A DNA stretch of 6,157 nt from JASJHI01 sp965371355 (GCA_965371355.1 CBDUYD010000169.1:1-6157); one strand, 5' to 3'. Positions 1 to 5,918 are shown, counted from the stretch's first letter. The notes: a model not told the origin generated them from the letters alone. Numbers and translations are program-made.

Positions 1-1
1 C

Positions 2-187
2 GACGTCGTACTGGCGGGGTCGGCCGACCTCGAACTCGCCGACGACAGCGGGGGACTAGCCGAACCGCTGGGACGGATGGACGCCGTTGCGATACCTCCC
101 GGCGTCGAGTGGAACTGGTCGAACCCGACCGCTGACTTCGAGTTCCTCGAGGTCGCCCTGCCGCTCGACGCAGTTGGGATCGCCTGA
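2..187 (+). CDS. C-terminal part of a cupin-domain protein (5' end outside the window)
   Basis: The frame starting at base 2 is open to a TGA at 185-187 and gives the last 61 residues of a protein. The fragment opens with a strand plus turn (VLAGSADLELADDSG). It continues with MDAVAIPPGVEWNWSNPT and FEFLEVALP. This matches the second half of a small beta-barrel cupin: a G-x-(5-7)-D-like turn, then the 'D-x-v-x-iPpG-x-x-h-x-w-x-N' motif where cupins usually carry a metal-ligand His. Here the residues around that place are VEWNWSN, so no His is visible. The upstream half, with the other metal ligands, is not in the window. Substrate and role cannot be assigned; cupins include dioxygenases, isomerases and sensory domains. 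The gene converges on the selenoprotein gene, with the hairpin at 282-324 between them. Confidence 0.72.
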   Translation, partial: DVVLAGSADLELADDSGGLAEPLGRMDAVAIPPGVEWNWSNPTADFEFLEVALPLDAVGIA

Positions 188-420
188 CGTTCGACGGGCC
201 GCCGATCCGCATCGCGCTCGACCACAGCGTGGAACAGCCGATCGCCGACGCTCGACCCCGATCTGGTGACGGCGACCCGAACTGGGGCGGCATCGTTCCG
301 GTGATCGGAACGGATTCGCCCCAGATACAGCGGAAGGGCGCGCATCGTGTTAGCGCGGTGCGGACCGCTACGCGAGGCGGTCGAGCTAGCCGCCGGTCGT
401 CGCTGATAACCCATCCGACA
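188..420. other. Convergent intergenic region
   Basis: This 233-bp stretch lies between the stop of the cupin gene (+) and the stop of the selenoprotein gene (-). Short open frames exist on both strands but show no recognisable protein and no convincing start. The only structure I see is the long inverted repeat at 282-324, listed separately. Confidence 0.6.
282..324. terminator. Large stem-loop between convergent genes, probable bidirectional terminator
   Basis: CTGGGGCG at 282-289 pairs perfectly with CGCCCCAG at 317-324. GTTCCG at 295-300 pairs perfectly with CGGAAC at 306-311. The apical loop is GTGAT. The two stems are separated by a 5-by-5 internal region (290-294 against 312-316) that pairs only partly. 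No T-tract follows on either strand, which is common in high-GC actinobacteria. Because it sits between two converging stop codons, a terminator for both genes is the simplest reading. A protein-binding palindrome or a structured 3' UTR is possible. Confidence 0.55.
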
Positions 421-1011
421 TCACTCGACCTTGTCGATCTCCGCGGTGAGTTCGGCGATCGACGGCCGCGCGTCGGGGGTCGCCGGGAGCCAGACGTGAC
501 GTAGCAATCCGTCGGCGTCGACCAGCGCGTCGGCGCCGAGTTGCCTCGTGTCGTCGCGCGGGAGCCGCAGTCGGCGACCGCGGATGAGGAGCCGTCCGTA
601 CATGGCGAGTGTTCCGGGGTTCCACACCTTGGCGAGCGATGTGCGCCCCGCGCCGAGCAGGTCGTAGAGAACCCGATCGACGTCGGTCAGCACCGGGATG
701 TGGAGTTCGAGGTGGTCCCGGTAGGCCGCGAGCCGCGACGGGTCATCGGCGAAGGTGATCACCACGGGAAGTATCTCGCCCGGTCCGGTCGGCGCTTCGG
801 TCCTCGCTCCGGCGAAGTGGTCGCGCACGGCGACCACGTGTTCCTGGCACGGCAGTCAAGCGAGATGCCGGTGCAGGATCAGCAGCAGCGGGCGGCCGCG
901 ATGTTCGCTGAACACCCAGGGGGCCCCGACGTGATCGACGAGTGGAACATCGGGGAGCGGATCGGGGAACCCGTCACTCCCATCCTGCCGTTTCGATTCT
1001 CGAGCGGGCAT
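421..1011 (-). CDS. Selenocysteine-containing peroxiredoxin-like (AhpC/TSA family) protein
   Basis: Read through one in-frame TGA (858-856), this frame gives 196 residues from ATG 1011-1009 to TGA 423-421. The N-terminal part contains LPDVPLVDHVGAPWVFSEH and RGRPLLLILHRHLA, the first beta strands of a thioredoxin fold. Next comes residue 52 (TGA), then L53-P54-C55-QEHV. So the motif is U-L-P-C where the family has C-x-x-C in 'RH-x-x-C-x-x-C'. After it come PVVITFADDPSRLAAYRD, IPVLTDVDRVLYDLLGAG, VWNPGTLAMYGRLLIRGRR, and QLGADALVDADGLLRHVW. These match peroxiredoxin-like proteins of the AhpC-TSA_2 type from end to end. The expected role is cytosolic thiol-dependent peroxide or disulfide reduction, with Sec as the attacking residue. 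No Shine-Dalgarno site precedes the ATG, and a TANNNT box lies 7 nt upstream, so leaderless translation is possible. The gene is divergent from the Rieske-ThDP gene. The alternatives are a Cys-to-stop mutation or a sequencing error, but the exact position of the TGA and the hairpin behind it argue for Sec. Treating TGA as stop would leave only a false 138-aa fragment starting at GTG 837. Confidence 0.85.
817..837 (-). promoter_or_regulatory. Putative bacterial SECIS hairpin for the UGA at 858-856
   Basis: On the - strand RNA, 18 nt after the UGA, GUGGUCGC (837-830) pairs perfectly with GCGACCAC (824-817) around a 5-nt loop, CGUGC. The loop therefore begins 26 nt after the UGA and has a G at its second position. 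This fits the loose bacterial SECIS rule from formate dehydrogenase mRNAs and bSECISearch: a hairpin just 3' of the UGA, within coding sequence, with a short apical loop carrying G near its 5' side for SelB binding. The hairpin codes for V-V-A-V-R-D-H, so the pairing coexists with coding sequence. Short perfect repeats do occur by chance in GC-rich DNA, so the evidence is its position plus the family context. Confidence 0.68.
856..858 (-). other. In-frame TGA recoded as selenocysteine (residue 52)
   Basis: The codon is TGA on the - strand (tca on the + strand at 856-858), in frame with both the upstream RGRPLLLILHRHLA segment and the downstream LPCQEHVVAVRDHF segment. Homologues of this family have a redox-active Cys at this site, three residues before the resolving Cys. 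Cys-to-UGA replacement in a CxxC motif is the usual signature of a bacterial selenoprotein. The codon after it begins with C (UGA-C), a context known to favour readthrough. No selA, selB, selC or selD gene is in the window, so the host's ability to insert Sec cannot be confirmed here. Confidence 0.82.
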
Positions 1012-1087
1012 GCCGAGGAGCGTAGCGGCGCCGTCGTTCGGAGCCCGCCGGTCGGAACCTGCAACTTGATGCTGCGAGCATGGCGGG
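1012..1087. promoter_or_regulatory. Divergent intergenic promoter region
   Basis: These 76 bp separate the start of the selenoprotein gene (-) from the start of the Rieske-ThDP gene (+) and must hold promoters for both if the starts are right. Apart from TACGCT on the - strand I see no clear -35/-10 pair and no strong operator palindrome. The two genes could be co-regulated from here, but the sequence does not prove it. Confidence 0.4.
1019..1024 (-). promoter_or_regulatory. Possible -10 box (TACGCT) for a leaderless selenoprotein transcript
   Basis: TACGCT fits the actinobacterial TANNNT -10 pattern. It ends 7 nt before the ATG at 1011, which would place transcription start at or next to the ATG. 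That agrees with the absence of a Shine-Dalgarno site before this start. No convincing -35 box is seen, and a match to TANNNT is weak evidence on its own. Confidence 0.28.
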
Positions 1088-3094
1088 ATGGACGATCCGA
1101 CCCCCAGCCCGTCGACCGATCCGATTCCCCCGCCGCCGCCGGACGGTCCCGACGAGTGGCACCGCGTGCTCGGTGTCGCCGAACTCGGCGAGCAGCGCGT
1201 CACCACGGTCACGGTCGGTCGCCGAAGTCTGTGCATGACGCGCGTCGGTGGCGCGTACGGTGCGCTCGACAATGCGTGCCCACATCAGGGCGGGCCGTTG
1301 GGTGAGGGGTCGATCGAGCACGGTTGGCTGAGATGCCCGTGGCACGGATACGACTACTCGCCGTGCAACGGTGAGCCGCCACCACCGTTCGGCGACGGTC
1401 CGCCGGCGTACGCGGTCGAACTCCGCGACGATGGTGTCTATGTAGCGCTGCCCCCCGAGAAGGAGCGGGGGCGCACGGTGTCCGACGTGCTCGTCGAGAC
1501 GATGACCAACTGGGGGGTGCGGGTCGTGTTCGGCATGGTCGGCCACTCGAATCTCGGCTTCGCCGACGCGATGCGCGACGCAGAGGGCCGCGGAGACCTG
1601 CGGTACGTGGCCGTCCGCCACGAGGGCGCTGCCGCGTTCGCGGTGAGCGCATACGGAAAGCTCACCGGCGAGGCGGCAGCGTGCTTCGCGATCGCCGGAC
1701 CTGGGAGCACGAACATGCTGACCGGGCTGTACGACGCGCGGATCGACCGGGCGCCGGCATTGGCGATCTCCGGTCAGGTGCCCTCGCGCGTCAAGGGGCG
1801 CGGCGCGTTCCAAGATCTCGACCTCGATCGTGCGTTCGCCGATGTTGCGGCCTACACACAGACCTTGCACGCCGATTCGGACCATGCCGAGCTGATGTCG
1901 GTCGCTTGCAAGCAGGCGATAGTCGGGCGCGGTGTCGCACACCTCGTGCTCCCCGACGAGTTGCAGACCGCGCCATCCGATCAGCGCTCCGGTGGTCCGC
2001 AGGGGCGGTACGGCGATCATCGCGTCGCGCCACCGGAAGGTGCGCTGCGCGAGGCGGTCGATCATCTCGCGCATGCCGAGCGGCCGGTGTTCGTCGTCGG
2101 CCACGGTGCCCGGCGCGACATGGAGTCGATCACCGCGCTCGCCGAGCGGTGCGGCGCACCGGTACTCACGACGTTCAAGGCCAAGGGGCAGATCTCCGAC
2201 CGCAACCCGCTCGGCGCGGGGGTGCTCGGCCGCAGCGGCACGCCGGTGGCGAGCTACCTGATGAACGAGTCCGACCTGCTCGTCGTGTGGGGTGCCTCGT
2301 TCTCGAACCACACCGGCATCGCGCCCTACAAGACGATCATCCAGGTCGACGACGACCCGATGGCGCTCGGTCGCTTCCACACTGTCGACGTGCCGGTGCA
2401 GGGTGATGTCGGGGTCACCGCGAGGGCGATCGTCGAGTCGATGCCCGATGAGATCGCCGCGGTCGACCAGCGCCCCGATGTCGCCGAGCGCTGGCAGATC
2501 TGGCGGAGTGAGAAGCGTTCGCGCGTCGACGACGACCGGGGCGCGGGAGTCGGTTCGGCTGCGCTGTTCGACGCGCTCGGACGTCATGTGGCGAGCGATG
2601 CGGTGATCTGCGTCGACGTCGGCAACAACGCGTACTCGTTCGGGCGCTACTTCGAGGTCGACCGGCAGTCCGTGTTGATGTCGGGCTACCTGGGCTCTAT
2701 CGGCTTCGCGCTACCGGCGGCGATGGGCGCTTGGGCGGCGGTCTCCGATCCGGCTCGGGGTGGCCGACGGCAGGTGATCGCGGTCGCCGGCGACGGAGGG
2801 TTCGGGCAATACGCGATGGAACTCACCACCGTCGTGCGCCACGAGATGGACATCACGGTCGTGCTGCTCGACAACGGCGAATTGGGAAAGATCTCCAAGG
2901 AGCAGCGCGCCGGCGACTTCGACGTGTGGCAGACCGCGCTTGTCAATCCCGACTTCGCCGACTTCGCCAGGCTCTGCGGTGCGTTCGGCGTGCAGGTTGT
3001 GCGAAGCGACCAGCTCGACGAGGCCATCCGCGATGCGCTCGACCACGCCGGTCCGTCACTGGTGCACGTGAGAGCGGACGTCGCCCTGATCTGA
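1088..3094 (+). CDS. Rieske [2Fe-2S] domain fused to a ThDP-dependent enzyme (pyruvate oxidase/acetolactate synthase superfamily)
   Basis: The 668-aa protein starts at the first ATG after an in-frame stop at 1067-1069; no clear ribosome site precedes it. A Pro-rich leader (about residues 4-20) precedes a Rieske domain (about 25-122). Its cluster ligands are C64-P-H66 and C83-P-W-H86, the C-x-H / C-x2-H pattern with 16 residues between. Then come the three ThDP-enzyme domains. The PYR domain (about 129-290) has the catalytic Glu in RHEGAAAFAVSAYGKLTG (E179) and AGPGSTNMLTGLYDA. The central nucleotide-type domain (about 315-455) has VFVVGHGA. The PP domain (about 485-668) has GYLGSIGFALPAAMGA and the Mg-ThDP motif from GDG (568-570) to D595-N596. 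All parts are intact. The superfamily decarboxylates 2-oxo acids, forms acyloins, or cleaves C-C bonds next to carbonyls; the substrate here is not predictable. Pyruvate oxidases use FAD as electron acceptor. I infer that the Rieske centre could pass electrons on, or just sense redox state. The BVMO-esterase gene follows 105 bp downstream and probably shares the pathway. Confidence 0.9.
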   Translation: MDDPTPSPSTDPIPPPPPDGPDEWHRVLGVAELGEQRVTTVTVGRRSLCMTRVGGAYGALDNACPHQGGPLGEGSIEHGWLRCPWHGYDYSPCNGEPPPPFGDGPPAYAVELRDDGVYVALPPEKERGRTVSDVLVETMTNWGVRVVFGMVGHSNLGFADAMRDAEGRGDLRYVAVRHEGAAAFAVSAYGKLTGEAAACFAIAGPGSTNMLTGLYDARIDRAPALAISGQVPSRVKGRGAFQDLDLDRAFADVAAYTQTLHADSDHAELMSVACKQAIVGRGVAHLVLPDELQTAPSDQRSGGPQGRYGDHRVAPPEGALREAVDHLAHAERPVFVVGHGARRDMESITALAERCGAPVLTTFKAKGQISDRNPLGAGVLGRSGTPVASYLMNESDLLVVWGASFSNHTGIAPYKTIIQVDDDPMALGRFHTVDVPVQGDVGVTARAIVESMPDEIAAVDQRPDVAERWQIWRSEKRSRVDDDRGAGVGSAALFDALGRHVASDAVICVDVGNNAYSFGRYFEVDRQSVLMSGYLGSIGFALPAAMGAWAAVSDPARGGRRQVIAVAGDGGFGQYAMELTTVVRHEMDITVVLLDNGELGKISKEQRAGDFDVWQTALVNPDFADFARLCGAFGVQVVRSDQLDEAIRDALDHAGPSLVHVRADVALI

Positions 3095-3096
3095 CC

Positions 3097-3123
3097 CGAT
3101 GGCGGCCTCGCCGGGTGCCATCG
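3097..3123 (+). terminator. Stem-loop directly after the Rieske-ThDP stop codon
   Basis: CGATGGC at 3097-3103 pairs with GCCATCG at 3117-3123. Inside, GGC (3104-3106) can pair with GCC (3110-3112), leaving a GGGT bulge. It begins two bases after the TGA at 3092-3094 and lacks a T-tract. It could be a partial terminator, a processing site or an mRNA-stabilising structure between two genes of one transcript. It does not rule out co-transcription. Confidence 0.38.
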
Positions 3124-3188
3124 ATCTGCCCGCCGCGTGGGATACTCCGTCGACGGCCCGAGCGTGAGCCGCCGAGCGCGATTGGAAC

Positions 3189-3194
3189 GGAGAG
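3189..3194 (+). promoter_or_regulatory. Ribosome-binding site deciding the BVMO-esterase start
   Basis: GGAGAG lies 5 nt before GTG 3200-3202 and 11 nt before ATG 3206-3208, both in frame. It favours GTG 3200 and argues against the longer frame opening at ATG 3137, which has no such site and would add a 21-residue Arg-rich tail not expected in this family. Confidence 0.55.
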
Positions 3195-3199
3195 TTCGA

Positions 3200-5803
3200 G
3201 TGTCGATGGAGAACGAATCAGTGGATGGATGCATTGCTCCCGACGTCGACGTGGTCATCGCTGGTGCCGGCTTCGCGGGGCTCTACGCGATCTACCGGCT
3301 CCGCTCGCTCGACGTTTCGCTCAAGGTCTTCGAGGCTGCCGACGACATCGGGGGAACGTGGTACTGGAACCGGTATCCCGGTGCGAGATGCGACGTCCAG
3401 AGCGTCGACTACTCGTACAGCTTCGATCCTGAACTCGACGAGCAGTGGCAGTGGTCCGAGAAGTACGCCACACAGCCCGAGATCCTCGAGTACCTGAACC
3501 ATGTCGCCGAGAAGCACGACCTGCGTCGCGACATCGAGTTCTCCACTCGCGTCGAGCGCGCCACCTGGGACGACGATGCATCGATGTGGCGGATCGACCT
3601 GAGCACCGGCGAGCAGGTCAGCTGTCGTCACTACGTGATGGCGACCGGATGCCTCTCGGTGCCCAAGAGCCCCGAGTTCGAGGGAGTCTCCGACTTCGGT
3701 GGCGACGTCTACTTCACGGGTACCTGGCCGCACGAGGGCGTCGATCTGACCGGCAAACGCGTCGCTGTGATCGGAACGGGCTCCTCCGGTATCCAGTCGA
3801 TCCCGATCATCGCCGAGCAGGCTGCCGAACTCGCCGTCTTCCAACGGACACCGAACTTCTCGACACCGGCCCACAACGGGCCGATCCCCGCCGAGAAGCT
3901 CGCTGCGATCGAAGGGCGGCGGGCCGAGTACCGCGAGGAGGCGAGGCACTCCCGGCCCGGAGTGCCGATTGTGCTCAGTGAGGAGAGTGCGCTCGCGGTC
4001 ACCGAAGAGCGCCGGCAGCAGCGGTTCGAAGAGGCGTGGGCGGCCGGCGATCTGTTCGCTCCACTCGGTAGTTTCAACGATCTCGTCGTCAATCCGGTGG
4101 CCAACGAGTACCTGTGCGAGTTCTTGCGCGACAAGATCCGCTCGATCGTCGACGACCCCGACACGGCCGAACTGCTGTGCCCGACGACCTACCCCTTCGG
4201 CACGAAGCGACCATGTCTCGACACCGGCTACTACGCGACATTCAACAGGCCGCACGTGCACCTCGTCGATCTCCGCGCCGACCCGATCGAGAGGATCACC
4301 GAGACCGGGATCGACACGGCCGGCAGCAGCTTCGATTTCGATGTGATCGTGTTCGCAACCGGTTTCGACGCGATGACCGGAGCGATCGTCGCCGTCGACG
4401 TTGTCGGCCGCGATGGGCTCTCCCTGAAGGAGAAGTGGGTGCACGGGCCGAGGACCTATCTCGGCCTGACCGTGGTCGGGTTCCCGAACTTCTACATGGT
4501 CACCGGGCCCGGGAGCCCGTCCGTGCTCACCAACATGGTCGTCTCGATCGAGCAGCACGTCGACTGGATCGCGGACTGTGTGACGATGATGAGAGACGAC
4601 GGTTGCACGTCGATCGAGCCGACCGAGCCGGCCGAGTCCGGTTGGGTGCAGCACGTCAACGACTGTGCCGACATCACTCTGTTCCCGACCGCCGACTCGT
4701 GGTACATGGGCAGCAACGTGCCCGGCAAGCCGCGCGTCTTCCTGCCGTACGTGGGTGGAGCCGACAAATATCGCGCGATCTGTGAGGAGGTCGTCGGCGA
4801 GGGCTACCTCGGATTCGCCCTCGACGGGCCCGGTGGGTCGAGCCGCAACGACGACGTCGTGCGAAGGGTGCAGCCCGACGTACAGATGGTGCTCGACACG
4901 CTGGCCGATCTCGAGCTCCCACCGATCGAGAGTCTCCCGGTTGCCGAGGCCCGCGCGTTCAGCGATGCGATGTCCGCCGAACGGCCACCCGGACCCGCAG
5001 TCGGCGAGATCGTCGACGGTGTGCTGCCGGGAGCGGACGGTGATCTCGACTACCGGCTGTACCGCCCGGCGAGTCCTGGCCCACACCCGATCGTGGTCTA
5101 CTTCCACGGCGGTGGATGGGTGCTCGGCGCGGCCGATTCCGAGGATCCATTCTGCCGCGACCTGTGCGATCGGTCCGACGCGATCATCGTTTCGGTCGAC
5201 TACCGGCACGCTCCCGAGGCGCGGTTCCCGGCGGCGCCCGACGACGGCTTCGCGGCGTTGCAGTGGATCGCCACGCACGCGAGCGAGCTCGGGGGAGTAC
5301 CCGGTCGGCTGGCGGTGTGCGGGTGGAGCGCGGGCGCCAACATCGCTGCTGTCGTGTGCCAGCTCGCGCGGGATGCCGGTGGACCATCGATCGCCGGGCA
5401 GGTGCTCGTCAATCCGGTGACCGACTGTGACCCCACCACACCCTCGTACATCGAGAATGCCGACGGCTACATCCTCACCCGGTCGCTGATGGACTGGTTC
5501 TGGGGGCTGTACGCGGCTCTTCCCGACCGGGAGAACCCGAAGGCATCACCACTGAGGGCCGAGAGCCTTGCGGACCTCCCGCCCGCGCTCGTGGTCACGT
5601 CACAGTTCGATCCGCTCCGCGACGAGGGTGAGGCGTACGCCAATGCGCTCTCCGCCGCGGGGGTCGAGGCTCGCCACGTCCCGTGCCGCGGGCAAATCCA
5701 CACCTCGCTGGTGGCGGTCGACATGATCATCTCCGGCGCCTACGCCCGCGCCGAGATGGGCGACGCACTGCGTCGATTCCTCGGCGCGGCCGTCCCCGCC
5801 TGA
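3200..5803 (+). CDS. Type I Baeyer-Villiger monooxygenase fused to an HSL-family esterase
   Basis: From GTG 3200 the protein has 867 residues (865 from ATG 3206; 888 from ATG 3137). Residues 1-541 form a flavin monooxygenase of phenylacetone/cyclohexanone monooxygenase type. It has an FAD Rossmann motif GAGFAG (22-27), then DDIGGTWYWNRYPGARCD (48-65), and an NADPH Rossmann motif GTGSSG (192-197). It also has PFGTKR with R337, matching the active-site Arg of PAMO, then ATGFDAMTGA (386-395) and SWYMGSNVPGKPRVF (500-514). The BVMO fingerprint FxGxxxHxxxWP reads FGGDVYFTGTWP (166-177), so the usual His is Phe172. Residues about 555-867 form a whole family IV (HSL) hydrolase: an N-terminal cap, oxyanion motif HGGG (636-639), nucleophile S710 in GWSAG, D804 in DPLRDEG, and H834 in GQIHTSL. 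The first half should turn a ketone into an ester or lactone using FAD, NADPH and O2, and the second should hydrolyse it. No signal peptide is seen, so it is cytosolic. The substrate is unknown. Confidence 0.92.
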   Translation: MSMENESVDGCIAPDVDVVIAGAGFAGLYAIYRLRSLDVSLKVFEAADDIGGTWYWNRYPGARCDVQSVDYSYSFDPELDEQWQWSEKYATQPEILEYLNHVAEKHDLRRDIEFSTRVERATWDDDASMWRIDLSTGEQVSCRHYVMATGCLSVPKSPEFEGVSDFGGDVYFTGTWPHEGVDLTGKRVAVIGTGSSGIQSIPIIAEQAAELAVFQRTPNFSTPAHNGPIPAEKLAAIEGRRAEYREEARHSRPGVPIVLSEESALAVTEERRQQRFEEAWAAGDLFAPLGSFNDLVVNPVANEYLCEFLRDKIRSIVDDPDTAELLCPTTYPFGTKRPCLDTGYYATFNRPHVHLVDLRADPIERITETGIDTAGSSFDFDVIVFATGFDAMTGAIVAVDVVGRDGLSLKEKWVHGPRTYLGLTVVGFPNFYMVTGPGSPSVLTNMVVSIEQHVDWIADCVTMMRDDGCTSIEPTEPAESGWVQHVNDCADITLFPTADSWYMGSNVPGKPRVFLPYVGGADKYRAICEEVVGEGYLGFALDGPGGSSRNDDVVRRVQPDVQMVLDTLADLELPPIESLPVAEARAFSDAMSAERPPGPAVGEIVDGVLPGADGDLDYRLYRPASPGPHPIVVYFHGGGWVLGAADSEDPFCRDLCDRSDAIIVSVDYRHAPEARFPAAPDDGFAALQWIATHASELGGVPGRLAVCGWSAGANIAAVVCQLARDAGGPSIAGQVLVNPVTDCDPTTPSYIENADGYILTRSLMDWFWGLYAALPDRENPKASPLRAESLADLPPALVVTSQFDPLRDEGEAYANALSAAGVEARHVPCRGQIHTSLVAVDMIISGAYARAEMGDALRRFLGAAVPA

Positions 5804-5841
5804 GTCGCGGCCCGGTCTCGGCTGCGGATCCCGTAGGGGGA

Positions 5842-5874
5842 CGTCCGACCCTGTTTCTGTTCCGGGGTCGGGTG
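5842..5874 (+). terminator. Terminator-like hairpin after the BVMO-esterase gene
   Basis: CCGACCC at 5845-5851 pairs perfectly with GGGTCGG at 5865-5871. Three further pairs (C-G plus two G-T wobbles) extend the stem to 5842 and 5874. The loop has 13 nt and is T-rich. It lies about 40 bp after the TGA at 5801-5803, with no T-tract behind it. Its position fits the end of the Rieske-ThDP/BVMO transcript. Confidence 0.5.
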
Positions 5875-5904
5875 GAGCATGGAGAAAATTGTTCAGCCGC
5901 AGAC

Positions 5905-5910
5905 AGAAGG
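5905..5910 (+). promoter_or_regulatory. Ribosome-binding site of the lipoprotein gene
   Basis: AGAAGG, followed by another A, lies 8 nt before GTG 5919-5921. This is the best-placed Shine-Dalgarno match in the window and supports the GTG start, which also yields a correctly placed signal peptide. Confidence 0.65.
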
Positions 5911-5918
5911 ACGACACC

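Larger units (their letters stand above)
5804..5918. other. Intergenic region between the BVMO-esterase and lipoprotein genes
   Basis: This 115-bp gap contains the hairpin at 5842-5874 and the ribosome site at 5905-5910. An AT-richer patch (GAAAATTGTT, about 5883-5892) might belong to a promoter for the lipoprotein gene, but I cannot identify -35 and -10 boxes with confidence. Confidence 0.4.

Noticed and set aside
421..837. Stand-alone 138-aa protein starting at GTG 837 on the - strand
   Set aside because: It would lack the first strands and first redox residue of the thioredoxin fold. The missing part lies in the same frame just upstream, across one TGA, and the proposed start is the first codon of the SECIS-like hairpin.
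856..1272. 138-aa protein on the - strand ending at the TGA 858-856
   Set aside because: Only its last ~51 residues resemble a protein family, and these are the N-terminus of the selenoprotein. The rest overlaps the Rieske-ThDP gene on the other strand and is low-complexity shadow sequence.
541..1305. 254-aa open frame on the + strand
   Set aside because: It is antisense to the selenoprotein gene and overlaps the Rieske domain in another frame. Its composition is Arg/Pro/Ser-rich with no family features.
974..2587. 537-aa open frame on the - strand antisense to the Rieske-ThDP gene
   Set aside because: Long antisense frames are expected in GC-rich genes. The translation is rich in Arg, His and Asp with no motif, while the + strand frame has full domain signatures.
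3137..3199. N-terminal extension of the BVMO from ATG 3137
   Set aside because: The added residues are Arg/Ser-rich and unlike the family's N-terminus, no ribosome site precedes 3137, and a good GGAGAG site lies at 3189-3194 before GTG 3200.
3218..5278. 686-aa open frame on the - strand antisense to the BVMO-esterase gene
   Set aside because: It mirrors the codon phase of a strongly coding + strand gene and shows no domain, start signal or composition of a real protein.
5819..5905. CGGCTGCGG near 5819 and CAGCCGCAG near 5894 as a long-range inverted repeat
   Set aside because: The two 6-bp matches compete with each other, lie about 70 bp apart and enclose a stronger local hairpin. Chance is a sufficient explanation in GC-rich sequence.
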